DNA of 64,000 bases. It comes from Chloracidobacterium sp. GTDB lineage: Bacteria; Acidobacteriota; Blastocatellia; Pyrinomonadales; Pyrinomonadaceae. The notes under the pieces are model-generated. The model ran no database searches and was not told the DNA's origin. It saw only the letters and a program-made list of their open reading frames with translations. This document shows, in pieces, positions 35,197-43,960 of the stretch. The first letter of the stretch is position 1, and each line of letters starts with the position of its first letter. The position numbers and the translations under genes were made by a program. The stretch lies in assembly GCA_016711345.1 (NCBI GenBank), contig JADJTD010000001.1:2852001-2916000 (forward strand), read 5' to 3'.

Positions 35197-37092
35197 ATGT
35201 GCGGTATCAACGGCATAGCATTTTCCCCACGTTCCGGCAGGCAAGTAGATAAAGCAAAACTCGTGCAGATGCGCGATATTTTGCATCATCGCGGGCCTGA
35301 TGATGGCGGCGTATTTGTCGATGGAAATGTCGGTCTGGCGCATCGCCGACTGAGCATTGTCGATGTTGCACATGGAGCACAGCCGATGTTCAACGGCAAC
35401 CGTTCTTGTGCGATCATCTATAACGGCGAGGTTTACAACCACGCGGACTATCGAGACGAACTTACCAAAAAAGGCTACCAATTTCAGAACCGCAGCGACA
35501 CCGAAACGATCCTTCATCTCTACGAAGAGTATGGCCGAGATTGTGTCGAGCATCTTCGTGGAATGTTCGCGTTTGCAATCTGGGATAAAGGCAAGCAGGA
35601 GCTGTTCATCGCTCGAGACCGATTTGGAGTGAAGCCGCTGTATTACGTTCATGACAATGACGGCAATCTTTTCTTCGCGTCTGAGATAAAAGCGCTTCTT
35701 GAGATAGAAGCGGTCAAAGCCGAAGTCAATTTCAATGTGTTGCCTGACCAGTTTGCGAACCACGGCACGAGCGGCGCCGAAACACTTTTTCAAGGAGTGA
35801 AACGCCTTCTGCCTGGCCACACGTTAACGTGGAACAAAGGACGCATCGATGTACGCGAATTTTGGGATCTGAGCTTTGAACCCAAACACGAGATCCGCAG
35901 CGACGCCGAGTACATAGAAGAATGGCGCGATCTTTTCAGACAATCGGTCCAACTGCGTTTAATGGCGGATGTTCCACTCGGAATGTTCTTGTCTGGCGGA
36001 ATCGATTCAAGTGCTATAGCCGCGATGATGTCGACGCTGGTCAAGGACCCGATCAAGACATTCTCAGTCGGGTTTCGCGAACGCGAGGCAAATGAGCTTG
36101 AATATGCCCGACTCGTTGCGAAGAAATTTCGCACAGACCATTATGAGATAACGATCACGCCCGAACAGTTTTTCGAAGCCGTGCCAAATCTTGTATGGCA
36201 TGAAGACGAGCCGATCGGATTTGTCGCTTCGGTACCGCTTTATTTCGTTTCAAAGCTCGCTCAACAGCATGTAAAGGTCACTCTCACAGGCGAAGGCAGT
36301 GATGAAACACTCGCCGGATATGGGCGTTATCAGAAGGCGTTGACGCTTCTAAATTATGGAGAGAAATACGAGAGCATGACGCCATCGTTCTTGCGGGACG
36401 CAGTTCGCGGCGGCGTTGCGACGCTGCCCGGAGTTTTGAATCGCAAGCTTAATAGGACTTTTCTATCACGAGAAACGGATATTGAGAGTCTTTTTTTCGA
36501 TAACTTCGCGGTTTTTCCGAAAGCGATGCAAAAACAGCTATTTAACCGCCAAACGCGCGAGAGAATTGGGAATACAAATCCATATTTTCTACAGAATCAA
36601 TTGTTGGAAAAATGTGAGGCCGAGGATGTGCTGGACAAATTGCTTTATGCCGACACCAAAACCTATCTTCACGAACTGCTGATGAAACAGGACCAGATGT
36701 CGATGGCCGCGTCGATCGAAAGCCGCGTGCCTTTTCTCGATCACAAGCTTGTTGAATTTACAGCGCGAATGCCGCGTGAGATGAAACTACGAGGCGGCAC
36801 GACAAAGTGGATACTGCGAGAAGCGATGAAAGGGATCTTGCCTGCCGAAATTATCGAGCGCCCGAAGATGGGTTTTCCGGTGCCGATCGGACGATGGTTT
36901 CGAGGTGAATTTAAGCACGTTGTTGATGAATTTGTGCTTGGAGAACGTGCAATCGGTCGCAATATATTTGACGCAAATTACCTGCGTTCACTCGTCGCAA
37001 AACACAACTCCGGTGAGAATCATGACGAACGCTTGTGGTCTCTGGTCAACTTTGAGATCTGGCAGAGGCGCTTTATTGATGGTGAAAAATGA
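35197..37092 (+). CDS. Asparagine synthase-type amidotransferase 2
   Basis: A 631-residue AsnB-like enzyme with Cys2 in MCGINGI, glutaminase motifs RGPDDGG and YNGEVYNHADYR, the pyrophosphatase loop SGGIDSSAIAAM, and GEGSDETLAGY, IESRVPFLDHKLVEF. It heads the second EPS decoration operon and overlaps the FemAB-like gene by four bases. Exosortase-linked EPS loci commonly contain more than one such amidotransferase. The likely role is amidation of a sugar acid or formation of an amide-linked substituent; ordinary asparagine synthesis cannot be excluded from sequence alone. Confidence 0.9.
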   Translation: MCGINGIAFSPRSGRQVDKAKLVQMRDILHHRGPDDGGVFVDGNVGLAHRRLSIVDVAHGAQPMFNGNRSCAIIYNGEVYNHADYRDELTKKGYQFQNRSDTETILHLYEEYGRDCVEHLRGMFAFAIWDKGKQELFIARDRFGVKPLYYVHDNDGNLFFASEIKALLEIEAVKAEVNFNVLPDQFANHGTSGAETLFQGVKRLLPGHTLTWNKGRIDVREFWDLSFEPKHEIRSDAEYIEEWRDLFRQSVQLRLMADVPLGMFLSGGIDSSAIAAMMSTLVKDPIKTFSVGFREREANELEYARLVAKKFRTDHYEITITPEQFFEAVPNLVWHEDEPIGFVASVPLYFVSKLAQQHVKVTLTGEGSDETLAGYGRYQKALTLLNYGEKYESMTPSFLRDAVRGGVATLPGVLNRKLNRTFLSRETDIESLFFDNFAVFPKAMQKQLFNRQTRERIGNTNPYFLQNQLLEKCEAEDVLDKLLYADTKTYLHELLMKQDQMSMAASIESRVPFLDHKLVEFTARMPREMKLRGGTTKWILREAMKGILPAEIIERPKMGFPVPIGRWFRGEFKHVVDEFVLGERAIGRNIFDANYLRSLVAKHNSGENHDERLWSLVNFEIWQRRFIDGEK

Positions 37093-38123
37093 CTGACAAC
37101 TCGCATGATTATATAGTCTTGACCCATCCGCCGGATGCTGAAATGCTCGAGCGATGGGAAAACTTTCTTTGCAATTCGACGTTTGCGACGCATTACGTTA
37201 CGCCTGATTTCTTTTCGGACCCATTTGTCGGGGCGGGCGAGAGATTTGTGGTTTTAGTTACTTGTAAGGGACAAATTGATGCTGTTCTATCGGGACTGAG
37301 ACAAGGAAGGTCTATATCTTGCGGGCTAACGGTTCGCCCTCAGGCGGCGTTTCGAAATGGTGTAGACCGTGCTTCAGCGGCATCGGCCTTGATCGCAGGT
37401 TTGGCTGAATTTGATGGTTCGGCGGAGGTGGTGAAACTCTACTCGTGGGATCCTATCGACGGAATAGATCAATTCGGATATGAGCACGAACTTTGCAGCG
37501 GAGCTGATCAGGTTGTAATGCTTGACCTTTCAAAGGGAGCCGATGAACTGTTCAAAGAGTTTTCGGAGCGTCGCCGTACCGACCTCAGAAAAACGATCAA
37601 GCTGGGCAAGATCGCGGTCAAACAACTCGAGACCGAGGCTGAGCTTGGCGAGCTTTTCACAATACACAAAGATTGGAATCAGCGAAAAGGAACTCAACCT
37701 GAGGGATTTGATGCGTTCAAGCAAATGCTATCGTCGGAGTATCGAGCAACGTTTATCGCTTTATTTGAAGGCAAGATCATTGCGGCTACGTACCTTCGTT
37801 TCTGCAACGGCGGTGTGGTCGAATACGCGGCAAACAACTCACTGGAAGAATTTCAGAAACTGCGGCCAAATGAGCTGCTTGGATGGTGGGCGATTGGGTG
37901 GGCGTGCTCGGCCGGGTTTAAGCACTTTAGCCTAGGAGCCTGTCATCCGTTCTTGGCTCGCTTCGGAGGTAATGTCGTCGCAGCGCATCGTTATCGGCTC
38001 GACAGGACTCTATTTAGAAGGCACAAAAACCGTGAACGTGTTTCCCGTATCGCGGTCAATGCCTATTTGTCGCTTCCGGATTCTGTTCGACGGCGCCTCA
38101 AAACGGCGGCCGCAAGAGTATGA
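37089..38123 (+). CDS. FemAB-like GNAT transferase 3
   Basis: A 344-residue protein with the double-GNAT arrangement of the BioF2-like acetyltransferase group: FKEFSERRRTDLRKTIKLGK in the first half and FIALFEGKIIAATYLRF, GGVVEYAANN, RPNELLGWWAIGWACSAGFKHFSLG in the second. It is more distant from genes 20510 and 21839 than those are from each other. It overlaps asnB2 upstream and the glycosyltransferase downstream, each by four bases, so the enzymes are translationally coupled. An amide-forming partnership between the amidotransferase and this transferase is plausible but unproven. Confidence 0.82.
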   Translation: MTDNSHDYIVLTHPPDAEMLERWENFLCNSTFATHYVTPDFFSDPFVGAGERFVVLVTCKGQIDAVLSGLRQGRSISCGLTVRPQAAFRNGVDRASAASALIAGLAEFDGSAEVVKLYSWDPIDGIDQFGYEHELCSGADQVVMLDLSKGADELFKEFSERRRTDLRKTIKLGKIAVKQLETEAELGELFTIHKDWNQRKGTQPEGFDAFKQMLSSEYRATFIALFEGKIIAATYLRFCNGGVVEYAANNSLEEFQKLRPNELLGWWAIGWACSAGFKHFSLGACHPFLARFGGNVVAAHRYRLDRTLFRRHKNRERVSRIAVNAYLSLPDSVRRRLKTAAARV

Positions 38124-39331
38124 CAACAACTGGCGAAATCGAGATCATCAGCGCTGCTGCGAGCAATGAGCTTCGCGGCCGTGACATCCTGTGTTTCGCA
38201 AACGATTGGTCAGGTGATCCGCTTTCGAAAACGCATCTTATGCGCGTATTGGCGAAAGACAATCGCATTCTCTGGATCAATGCTATCGCGAATCGAATGC
38301 CGACGACTTCGCCGAAAGACGTATCACGTATCTACAAAAAATTAAAAGCTTTTACCGAGCCGATCCACAAGGTTGAGCCGAATATTTTTGTGCTCAATCC
38401 GCTCGCTTTTCCTTCTTACGGAAACAAATTGATCCTCGATATCAATCAGAAGTTTCTATGCCACCAGGTCAAAAAGGCGATGAAGCGGCTGCAGTTTGAG
38501 AATGTGGTCAACATGGTCTTTAACCCTGCGGCAGGTATGATCGCTGGCCAGTTGGGCGAGAGCAAAGTGATCTATTACTGCGTGGATGAATACACGGCAT
38601 TTACTGGAGCGTCGCGCGGTTTGAAAGAGATCGAAGATGACCTGTTTCGACGAGCGGATCTGGTAATTGTTTCAGCAGAAACATTGTTCGAATCGAAAAA
38701 GCACTTCAATCCGAATACGTTCGTCATCCGCCATGGAACTGACTGGCATCATTTTCGAACAGCACTGGACCCGGAACTTCCAATACCGTTGGACATTGCC
38801 GATCTGCCGCAGCCTATCATTGGATTTCACGGATTGCTCGCCGATTGGGTTGATTATGAACTCATCAAGAAAGTAGCCGTGCATTTCAAAGACGGCTCCG
38901 TTGTGCTTATAGGGAAAACGAGTGTCGATGCCAGACAGAAGATAAAGGTGCTCGCCGATTTACCGAATATTCACATGCTTGGCCGTAAGGAATATAAGGA
39001 ATTACCAGCATATTGCAAAGCGTTTGATGTCGCGCTGAATCCATTTGAGATCAACGAATTGACGCTCGCCGCCAATCCGTTAAAGGTGCGCGAATATCTC
39101 GCCGCCGGATTGCCCGTAGTCTCGACTGACATTCCCGAGGTTCGTGTGCTTGGCGACAGTCTCGTCGGAACCGGTCACGAGGATTTTATTTGCAAGATCG
39201 AGCAAGCAATTGCAAATCCTAAACCTCGCTGCGAAGTGAGCGATGCGATTAGTGACCAAAGCTGGGAATCGAAAGTCGATGAATTAAGGGAGATACTTGG
39301 GACGCAGGCTGCCAGCATGCGTGCCGATTAG
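38120..39331 (+). CDS. Glycosyltransferase (GT-B, TuaH/GT1-like)
   Basis: A 403-residue GT-B enzyme. The N-terminus ILCFANDWSGDPLSKTHLMRVLAK and YYCVDEYTAFTG resemble TuaH-type glycosyltransferases of teichuronic acid and EPS loci. The donor domain carries IGFHGLLADWVDYELI, HMLGRKEYKELPAYC and NPLKVREYLAAGLPVVSTD. It starts inside the stop of the preceding gene. It probably adds a sugar to the lipid-linked repeat unit. Donor and acceptor are unknown. Confidence 0.85.
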   Translation: MTTTGEIEIISAAASNELRGRDILCFANDWSGDPLSKTHLMRVLAKDNRILWINAIANRMPTTSPKDVSRIYKKLKAFTEPIHKVEPNIFVLNPLAFPSYGNKLILDINQKFLCHQVKKAMKRLQFENVVNMVFNPAAGMIAGQLGESKVIYYCVDEYTAFTGASRGLKEIEDDLFRRADLVIVSAETLFESKKHFNPNTFVIRHGTDWHHFRTALDPELPIPLDIADLPQPIIGFHGLLADWVDYELIKKVAVHFKDGSVVLIGKTSVDARQKIKVLADLPNIHMLGRKEYKELPAYCKAFDVALNPFEINELTLAANPLKVREYLAAGLPVVSTDIPEVRVLGDSLVGTGHEDFICKIEQAIANPKPRCEVSDAISDQSWESKVDELREILGTQAASMRAD

Positions 39332-39370
39332 CAGGATATTAACGCAGGCAGACTGTCTCCGTTCCGACTT

Positions 39371-40231
39371 ATGCATGACATAGCCTTACAACATCATTCT
39401 GAAGTAGAAAGCGGTGAGCGCTTCGAGTTTGGCAAAAACTGGAGCGCGTTCTTGTCCGTTTTGGATGACGAACGCATTGCGACGGCCGAACAGTCATTAA
39501 AAGAAATGCTCGAATGTGCATCGCTGGAAGGCAAAACTTTTCTCGATATCGGTTCAGGCAGTGGCTTGTTTTCGCTGGCGGCGAGGCGTTTGGGTGGGAA
39601 GGTGCATTCGTTCGATTTTGACAGTAACTCGTTTGCTTGCACACAAGAACTCCGCAATCGATATTTCCCACACGATTCAAACTGGCGCGTTGAGCAAGCA
39701 TCGGCACTTGACGCCGATTATGTGGCCTCGCTTGGCAAATTCGACATCGTTTATTCGTGGGGCGTGCTGCATCACACTGGAGACATGTGGCGTGCGTTAG
39801 AAAATGCCGTGACCCCGACGACAGCCGGCGGCAAGCTCTTCATTGCGATCTACAACGACACCGGCAGCCAGACAAAACGCTGGCATTGGATCAAAAAAAC
39901 ATATTGTCGCATGCCGCGTTTGTTAAAAACGCTATTTGCGGTCGCTGTCATTCTTCCCGAAGAAGGCAAGAGTCTTCTGAAATCGTTCATCACTCTCGAC
40001 CCGATGAGTTACATCCGCTCATGGACGCAGTACAAAAACGGCCGGGGCATGAACCGCTGGTACGACATCGTCGACTGGGTCGGCGGTTATCCATATGAAG
40101 TTGCTACCGTGGATGAGATATTTGAATTTTATAAGACGCGCGGCTTCTCATTAACCAAAGTTAAATCAGGGGGCACTGGTTTAGGTTGTAATGAGTTTGT
40201 ATTTGAGCGTAACAGAATTAGTAACCATTAA
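39371..40231 (+). CDS. Class I SAM-dependent methyltransferase 2
   Basis: A 286-residue methyltransferase with motif I FLDIGSGSGLFSLAARRLG, HSFDFDSNSFACTQEL for the ribose-binding acidic residue, and FDIVYSWGVLHHTGDMWRAL, typical of UbiE/small-molecule methyltransferases. It closes the second decoration operon, 39 bp after the glycosyltransferase. Probably an O-methyltransferase for an EPS sugar (inference). The gene downstream is on the other strand. Confidence 0.85.
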   Translation: MHDIALQHHSEVESGERFEFGKNWSAFLSVLDDERIATAEQSLKEMLECASLEGKTFLDIGSGSGLFSLAARRLGGKVHSFDFDSNSFACTQELRNRYFPHDSNWRVEQASALDADYVASLGKFDIVYSWGVLHHTGDMWRALENAVTPTTAGGKLFIAIYNDTGSQTKRWHWIKKTYCRMPRLLKTLFAVAVILPEEGKSLLKSFITLDPMSYIRSWTQYKNGRGMNRWYDIVDWVGGYPYEVATVDEIFEFYKTRGFSLTKVKSGGTGLGCNEFVFERNRISNH

Positions 40232-40290
40232 AGTCACCAAAAAACGCAAAAAGCTTTTGTAATGTTTCGTGTAATTTCGTGGATGCGAAA

Positions 40291-42729
40291 CTAATCACCG
40301 TTATTCATCTTAACCATCAATTCCTGCCAGCGCGGGTCGTCCCGTAAAGAATCAAGGTTAGTATCTTTTTCAAAATATGGGCGGTTTTGGTTGCCGAGTT
40401 TGATGGCTTTGTTTAGCCATTTGAATGCGAGGTCTTTTTCGCCAAGCAGGGCGTAGGTTGAGCCGACCCAGTAGGCCATATCGTGGTCGGAACGTGAGAG
40501 AGCTAGGGCGTCGTCGGTCAGCATTGCGCGCGCTTCGTCGAGTCGGCCGGAGCCAGCGAGGAATTCTGCGGCGAGCGGGCGAATACCGTCCATTGTCGGA
40601 TGTTCTTTTAGGACACTGGCGATGAGATCGTTGGCCTCGTCAAATTTTCCCTGATAATAAAAAACGCCCGAGCGAAAGATCTTTATCATCGGATGATTAG
40701 GCTCGGTTTTGGCTCCCTTGTCCAGTTCTGCCAATGCCTCGTCAAATCTGCGTTGATAGATATAAAGCCTCGCCCGGTTGTACGATGCTACGGAACGAGC
40801 CGCCGGATCAAGACGCGTTAGCTTATCAAATGCCTTAAGGGCTTCTTCATACTCACCGTCGAGCCGGTGCATCGTGCCTTTTACAAAATATAGAGAGGCA
40901 TCGTTTGGAAATTGTTTTTGCAGCAGCTCGATTTCGCTGCGCGCCTTTTTCTTCTCGCCCCTAGCCATGTAGATCATCACCATCAAGACGCGAGCTTCTA
41001 CGACATTTGGATCGTAGAAAAAGGCTTTGCTAAAAGCGGCTTCGGCGTAGGTGTAATCTTCCGGTTCGCCAAGGCCTTTAAAAACGCGGTTGGCATAACA
41101 CGCTCCGAGGCCACTGTACGCGAGAGCAAAATGCGGATCAAGTTCGATAGCTCGTTTGAAATTTGCCATCGCTGCATCGCAATCTTCGGCGTCGATCGTG
41201 CGAAAGATAAAGCGTCCGAAATTGTCGCGTCCACGGAGGTACTCTTCCCAAGCAAGAGCGTTCTCGGTCGCGCGTTTACCGAGTTTTTCCGCTTCGAGAT
41301 CAGTGAGTTCGAGTCTGAGGCCTTCGAGAATTCGATGAGCAATTCCGTCCTGCAGTGCGAGAATATCGCTGCCTTCCGCGTCGATGCGGTCGCTCCACAG
41401 AATGTCGCCGCTAACAACGTCAAGCAACTGAGCCGTCACTCGAAGTTTATCTCCGGCGCGGATAAAGCCCGCCGACAGTACCGCATGAACACGCAACTCT
41501 TTGCCGGCCTCACGCGGATCTACGTCTTTGCCGTGATATTTTGCGATGACCGAACTCGGCCGTACGATTATCGAACGAATTTGAGCAAGTTCTGTAATAA
41601 CAGCATCAGCGAGCGCGAATTCGTAAAAGCTAGAAGCAGGATCTTGACTTAAATTTTGAAACGGCAGGATCGCGACGCTCTTTTTTTCCGTGCCGGTCGC
41701 CGTCATCGAAATATCGGGTGCGAATGATGGTTGGCTGGACGAGATCTGCGAAGGAAAGGATGCTTGTGAAGATGCCTCCGGAGTGGATTTGCCGGTAAAC
41801 CAATTGAGGACTCGTTTGACCGCGCTGCCATCTGCATGGCCGGGAACGAATGTATCGCTGGGCATGATCTGAGCGCCCGCAACCTGTTGGAGCACTGCAC
41901 GGAGTTCGTCACGCATCGTTGCGATCTTTTGATAGCGGTCCTTTGGTTCTTTTGCCAGAGCTTTATCAACGATCTGCTGCAACTGTGGAGGCAAGGCTTC
42001 TTTTCGCTGATCGGCAAGCGGTTTTGGCGTTCCATAAAGCACTTGATGGCGAACATCGATCACGGTCTTGCCCTGAAATGCCCAAATGCCGGTAAGCATT
42101 TCGTAGATCAGGACGCCGGTCGAAAAAATGTCTGAGCGATGATCGGCTCGTTCGCCTTTAGCCTGTTCCGGAGCTGCGTAGGTTGCTGTGCCGTATGGGA
42201 TGCCGAGTTCAGTGATCTGCGTTCTGTCCATTCCCGAGCTGGCTTCAGCATGTTCGTCTTCGAGAAGTTTGGCGAGGCCGAAATCAAGTATCTTTGCCTG
42301 TCCTGTCTCGGACACCATTACATTTCCGGCCTTGATGTCGCGGTGAATGATATTTTTCGAATGAGCGTAAGCCAGAGCGTCGGTAACCTGTATCGCTATT
42401 GAAAGAGCGCTTTTCAGATCGAGAGGCCGTCCGCTGACGAGCTGACGGACGTTTTTGCCTTCGACATATTGCATCGCGATGTAGAAGACACCGTTGTCGC
42501 TGTTGAAATCGTAGATCGTGCAGATGTTAGGATGATCGAGCTGCGAGCAAAGCTGCGCTTCGCGTTCGAAGCGTTTGAAATTCGCAGTCTTTTGAGTGAG
42601 TTCAGGCGGGAGAACTTTGATGACAGCCGTACGGTTCAGCTTAGTGTCGAGGGCCTTATAAACAGTTCCCTGGCCGCCCGAGCCGATCTTTGCGAGGATC
42701 TTGTATTGGTTAATTTGCGAACCAATCAT
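40291..42729 (-). CDS. Ser/Thr protein kinase with TolB-like domain and TPRs
   Basis: An 812-residue protein. Residues 1-275 form a eukaryotic-type kinase: Gly-loop GSGGQG (16-21), Lys38, HRDIK (129-133), DFG (149-151), and an activation loop ending GTATYAAPEQ. A Pro/Ser linker follows. Residues about 350-475 form a TolB N-terminal-like domain (VAILPFQNLS, ILWSDRI), as seen in adenylate cyclases and acidobacterial kinases. The C-terminal third is TPR. No membrane helix is visible. Catalytic residues are intact. It may regulate a multi-protein target, but no substrate can be named. Its upstream region carries an inverted heptamer array. Confidence 0.92.
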   Translation of the reverse strand: MIGSQINQYKILAKIGSGGQGTVYKALDTKLNRTAVIKVLPPELTQKTANFKRFEREAQLCSQLDHPNICTIYDFNSDNGVFYIAMQYVEGKNVRQLVSGRPLDLKSALSIAIQVTDALAYAHSKNIIHRDIKAGNVMVSETGQAKILDFGLAKLLEDEHAEASSGMDRTQITELGIPYGTATYAAPEQAKGERADHRSDIFSTGVLIYEMLTGIWAFQGKTVIDVRHQVLYGTPKPLADQRKEALPPQLQQIVDKALAKEPKDRYQKIATMRDELRAVLQQVAGAQIMPSDTFVPGHADGSAVKRVLNWFTGKSTPEASSQASFPSQISSSQPSFAPDISMTATGTEKKSVAILPFQNLSQDPASSFYEFALADAVITELAQIRSIIVRPSSVIAKYHGKDVDPREAGKELRVHAVLSAGFIRAGDKLRVTAQLLDVVSGDILWSDRIDAEGSDILALQDGIAHRILEGLRLELTDLEAEKLGKRATENALAWEEYLRGRDNFGRFIFRTIDAEDCDAAMANFKRAIELDPHFALAYSGLGACYANRVFKGLGEPEDYTYAEAAFSKAFFYDPNVVEARVLMVMIYMARGEKKKARSEIELLQKQFPNDASLYFVKGTMHRLDGEYEEALKAFDKLTRLDPAARSVASYNRARLYIYQRRFDEALAELDKGAKTEPNHPMIKIFRSGVFYYQGKFDEANDLIASVLKEHPTMDGIRPLAAEFLAGSGRLDEARAMLTDDALALSRSDHDMAYWVGSTYALLGEKDLAFKWLNKAIKLGNQNRPYFEKDTNLDSLRDDPRWQELMVKMNNGD

Positions 42730-42734
42730 AACGA

Positions 42735-42857
42735 TTTTGGATTGCGGATTTCAGATTGCGGATTAATAACTATAAACCGCAACCACTAACTTATAAAATC
42801 GCAATCCAACATAATACTTGCGGATGCGGCAATCCGCAATCCGCAATCCCAAATCCT
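42735..42857. repeat. Inverted heptamer arrays upstream of the Ser/Thr kinase
   Basis: Left array 42735-42762 (TTTTGGA, TTGCGGA, TTTCAGA, TTGCGGA) and right array 42830-42857 (CAATCCG, CAATCCG, CAATCCC, AAATCCT) are inverted relative to each other, separated by 67 bp. The TTGCGGA units are the complement of the TCCGCAA phase of the exosortase array. Confidence 0.8.
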
Positions 42858-42901
42858 AAATTGTCTGTCCGGCTAACTGCCGGCTCTCAAGGGTGAACCG
42901 T

Positions 42902-43123
42902 TCAGCCACGCGGCGGGTCGCCCCAGCCTGAACCCATATACTTCCCATCTTTTACGATGCAGGGAACTGTGGGATCGCCGTCCGAGAATGACAGCATCTC
43001 GCCCTGACGAACCTTGTCATTCTGCGCGTCGTACTCCACAAACGCCGTCCCTGCCGCGTTGTAATGATCTCGGGCCTGCTGACAATACGGGCAGCCCGGT
43101 TTTGTATAAATGACTAATGCCAT
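42902..43123 (-). CDS. Glutaredoxin-family protein
   Basis: A 73-residue thioredoxin-fold protein with the redox motif CPYC (residues 11-14) near the N-terminus. The motif is the one of classical glutaredoxins, but the usual TVP segment reads DPTVPCIVKDG and the C-terminus GSGWGDPPRG is atypical. It would exchange disulfides or glutathione mixed disulfides. Divergent from the ferredoxin-like gene at 43201. Confidence 0.85.
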   Translation of the reverse strand: MALVIYTKPGCPYCQQARDHYNAAGTAFVEYDAQNDKVRQGEMLSFSDGDPTVPCIVKDGKYMGSGWGDPPRG

Positions 43124-43200
43124 TATTCAAAATTACACCTTTTCAGTAAGATAATCTAGCAAGGCGTTCAACTGCAAACTCTAATAGCTGTTAAATTTAT

Positions 43201-43488
43201 ATGACATTGCCAGACATCTTTACTCCTTACGAAAAGCTGATCGAGATCGAAATAAGAGGAAATCGTCACAGCGTCCCGGAGAACAATTCGCTTCTGCGGT
43301 GTTTTCAGTTTCTTGCGATGGAAAATATTTCTTACGGCGATTTCTGCTGGAATGGTGAATGCCTTAATTGCCAGGTCTGGCTGGAGCAAGGCGAAAAAGA
43401 AAAAGCCGTCATGGCATGCCGCACTACCGTAGCTGAAGGGATGAAGATAGTTCGGATGGCAGAGGGAATCGACCTCACCGAGGACTAA
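43201..43488 (+). CDS. 2Fe-2S ferredoxin-like protein
   Basis: A 95-residue protein with four likely cluster ligands: Cys49, Cys54, Cys57 and Cys73, in the order C-x4-C-x2-C-x15-C. FCWNGECLNCQVW and MACRTTV are the visible blocks. This is the beta-grasp plant-type 2Fe-2S pattern with a shortened C-terminus, similar to the N-terminal 2Fe-2S domain of molybdenum enzymes. Its four last bases overlap the convergent rhodanese gene. Electron partner unknown. Confidence 0.78.
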   Translation: MTLPDIFTPYEKLIEIEIRGNRHSVPENNSLLRCFQFLAMENISYGDFCWNGECLNCQVWLEQGEKEKAVMACRTTVAEGMKIVRMAEGIDLTED

Positions 43489-43805
43489 TATTTAGGAACA
43501 CTCGGATCGACCTCATTAGACCACGCCGTAATGCCGCCAACAAGATTCATCAAGCTGCCTTTATATCCGGACTGCCGTATCGCTTCGATCGCTCGTGCAC
43601 TGCGTCCGCCCATTTTGCAATGAATGACGGTCTCACGATTTTCGTCGAGTTCATTCATCCGCGACATTATTTCGCCGAGCGGGATCAGTTTCGCACCTTC
43701 GATCTTTGCAAATGCGTACTCGTCAGGCTGGCGAACGTCTATCAATTGAATATCTTCTCCGGCATCCATACGCGTCTTAAGCTCGGACGCAGTTATTTCT
43801 TGCAT
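43485..43805 (-). CDS. Rhodanese-like domain protein
   Basis: A 106-residue single-domain sulfurtransferase. LIDVRQPDEY marks the N-terminal CH2-type segment, and the active-site loop is HCKMGGRSARA with the catalytic Cys63. Single-domain rhodaneses carry persulfide sulfur in the cytoplasm. It overlaps the convergent ferredoxin by four bases and ends with GGITAWSNEVDPSVPKY, the usual C-terminus. Together with the glutaredoxin and ferredoxin it forms a small redox/sulfur group. Confidence 0.9.
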   Translation of the reverse strand: MQEITASELKTRMDAGEDIQLIDVRQPDEYAFAKIEGAKLIPLGEIMSRMNELDENRETVIHCKMGGRSARAIEAIRQSGYKGSLMNLVGGITAWSNEVDPSVPKY

Positions 43806-43877
43806 AAATACTTAACCTCTGTGAATCAGTTTATTTTATCATTGCGCAGATAAAATATCACAAAAGCACAATGCAAT

Positions 43878-43928
43878 AGTCCGCACGTCAGTAGGGCGAT
43901 ACACTCGCGTCGAATGTGCCGCCCTTAT
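43878..43928. repeat. Dispersed palindromic element, copy 3 (degenerate)
   Basis: Begins AGTCCGCACGTCAGTAGGGC and ends GTGCCGCCCTTATGAAC; the left arm matches the family but the right arm loses the ACTTACGTGCGGG part. It lies in the 155-bp gap between the rhodanese start and the PilT stop. Confidence 0.65.
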
Positions 43929-43960
43929 GAACAAACTGGCCTCTGTATTTTCTGTTCCGA

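Noticed and set aside
25702..37092. The two AsnB-like genes as a recent tandem duplication
   Set aside because: They differ throughout outside the catalytic motifs and lie about 8 kb apart in different operons.
40912..41652. A 246-codon open frame on the + strand inside the Ser/Thr kinase region
   Set aside because: It is antisense to a kinase/TPR gene with intact catalytic motifs, has no recognisable domain and mirrors the codon pattern of the other strand.
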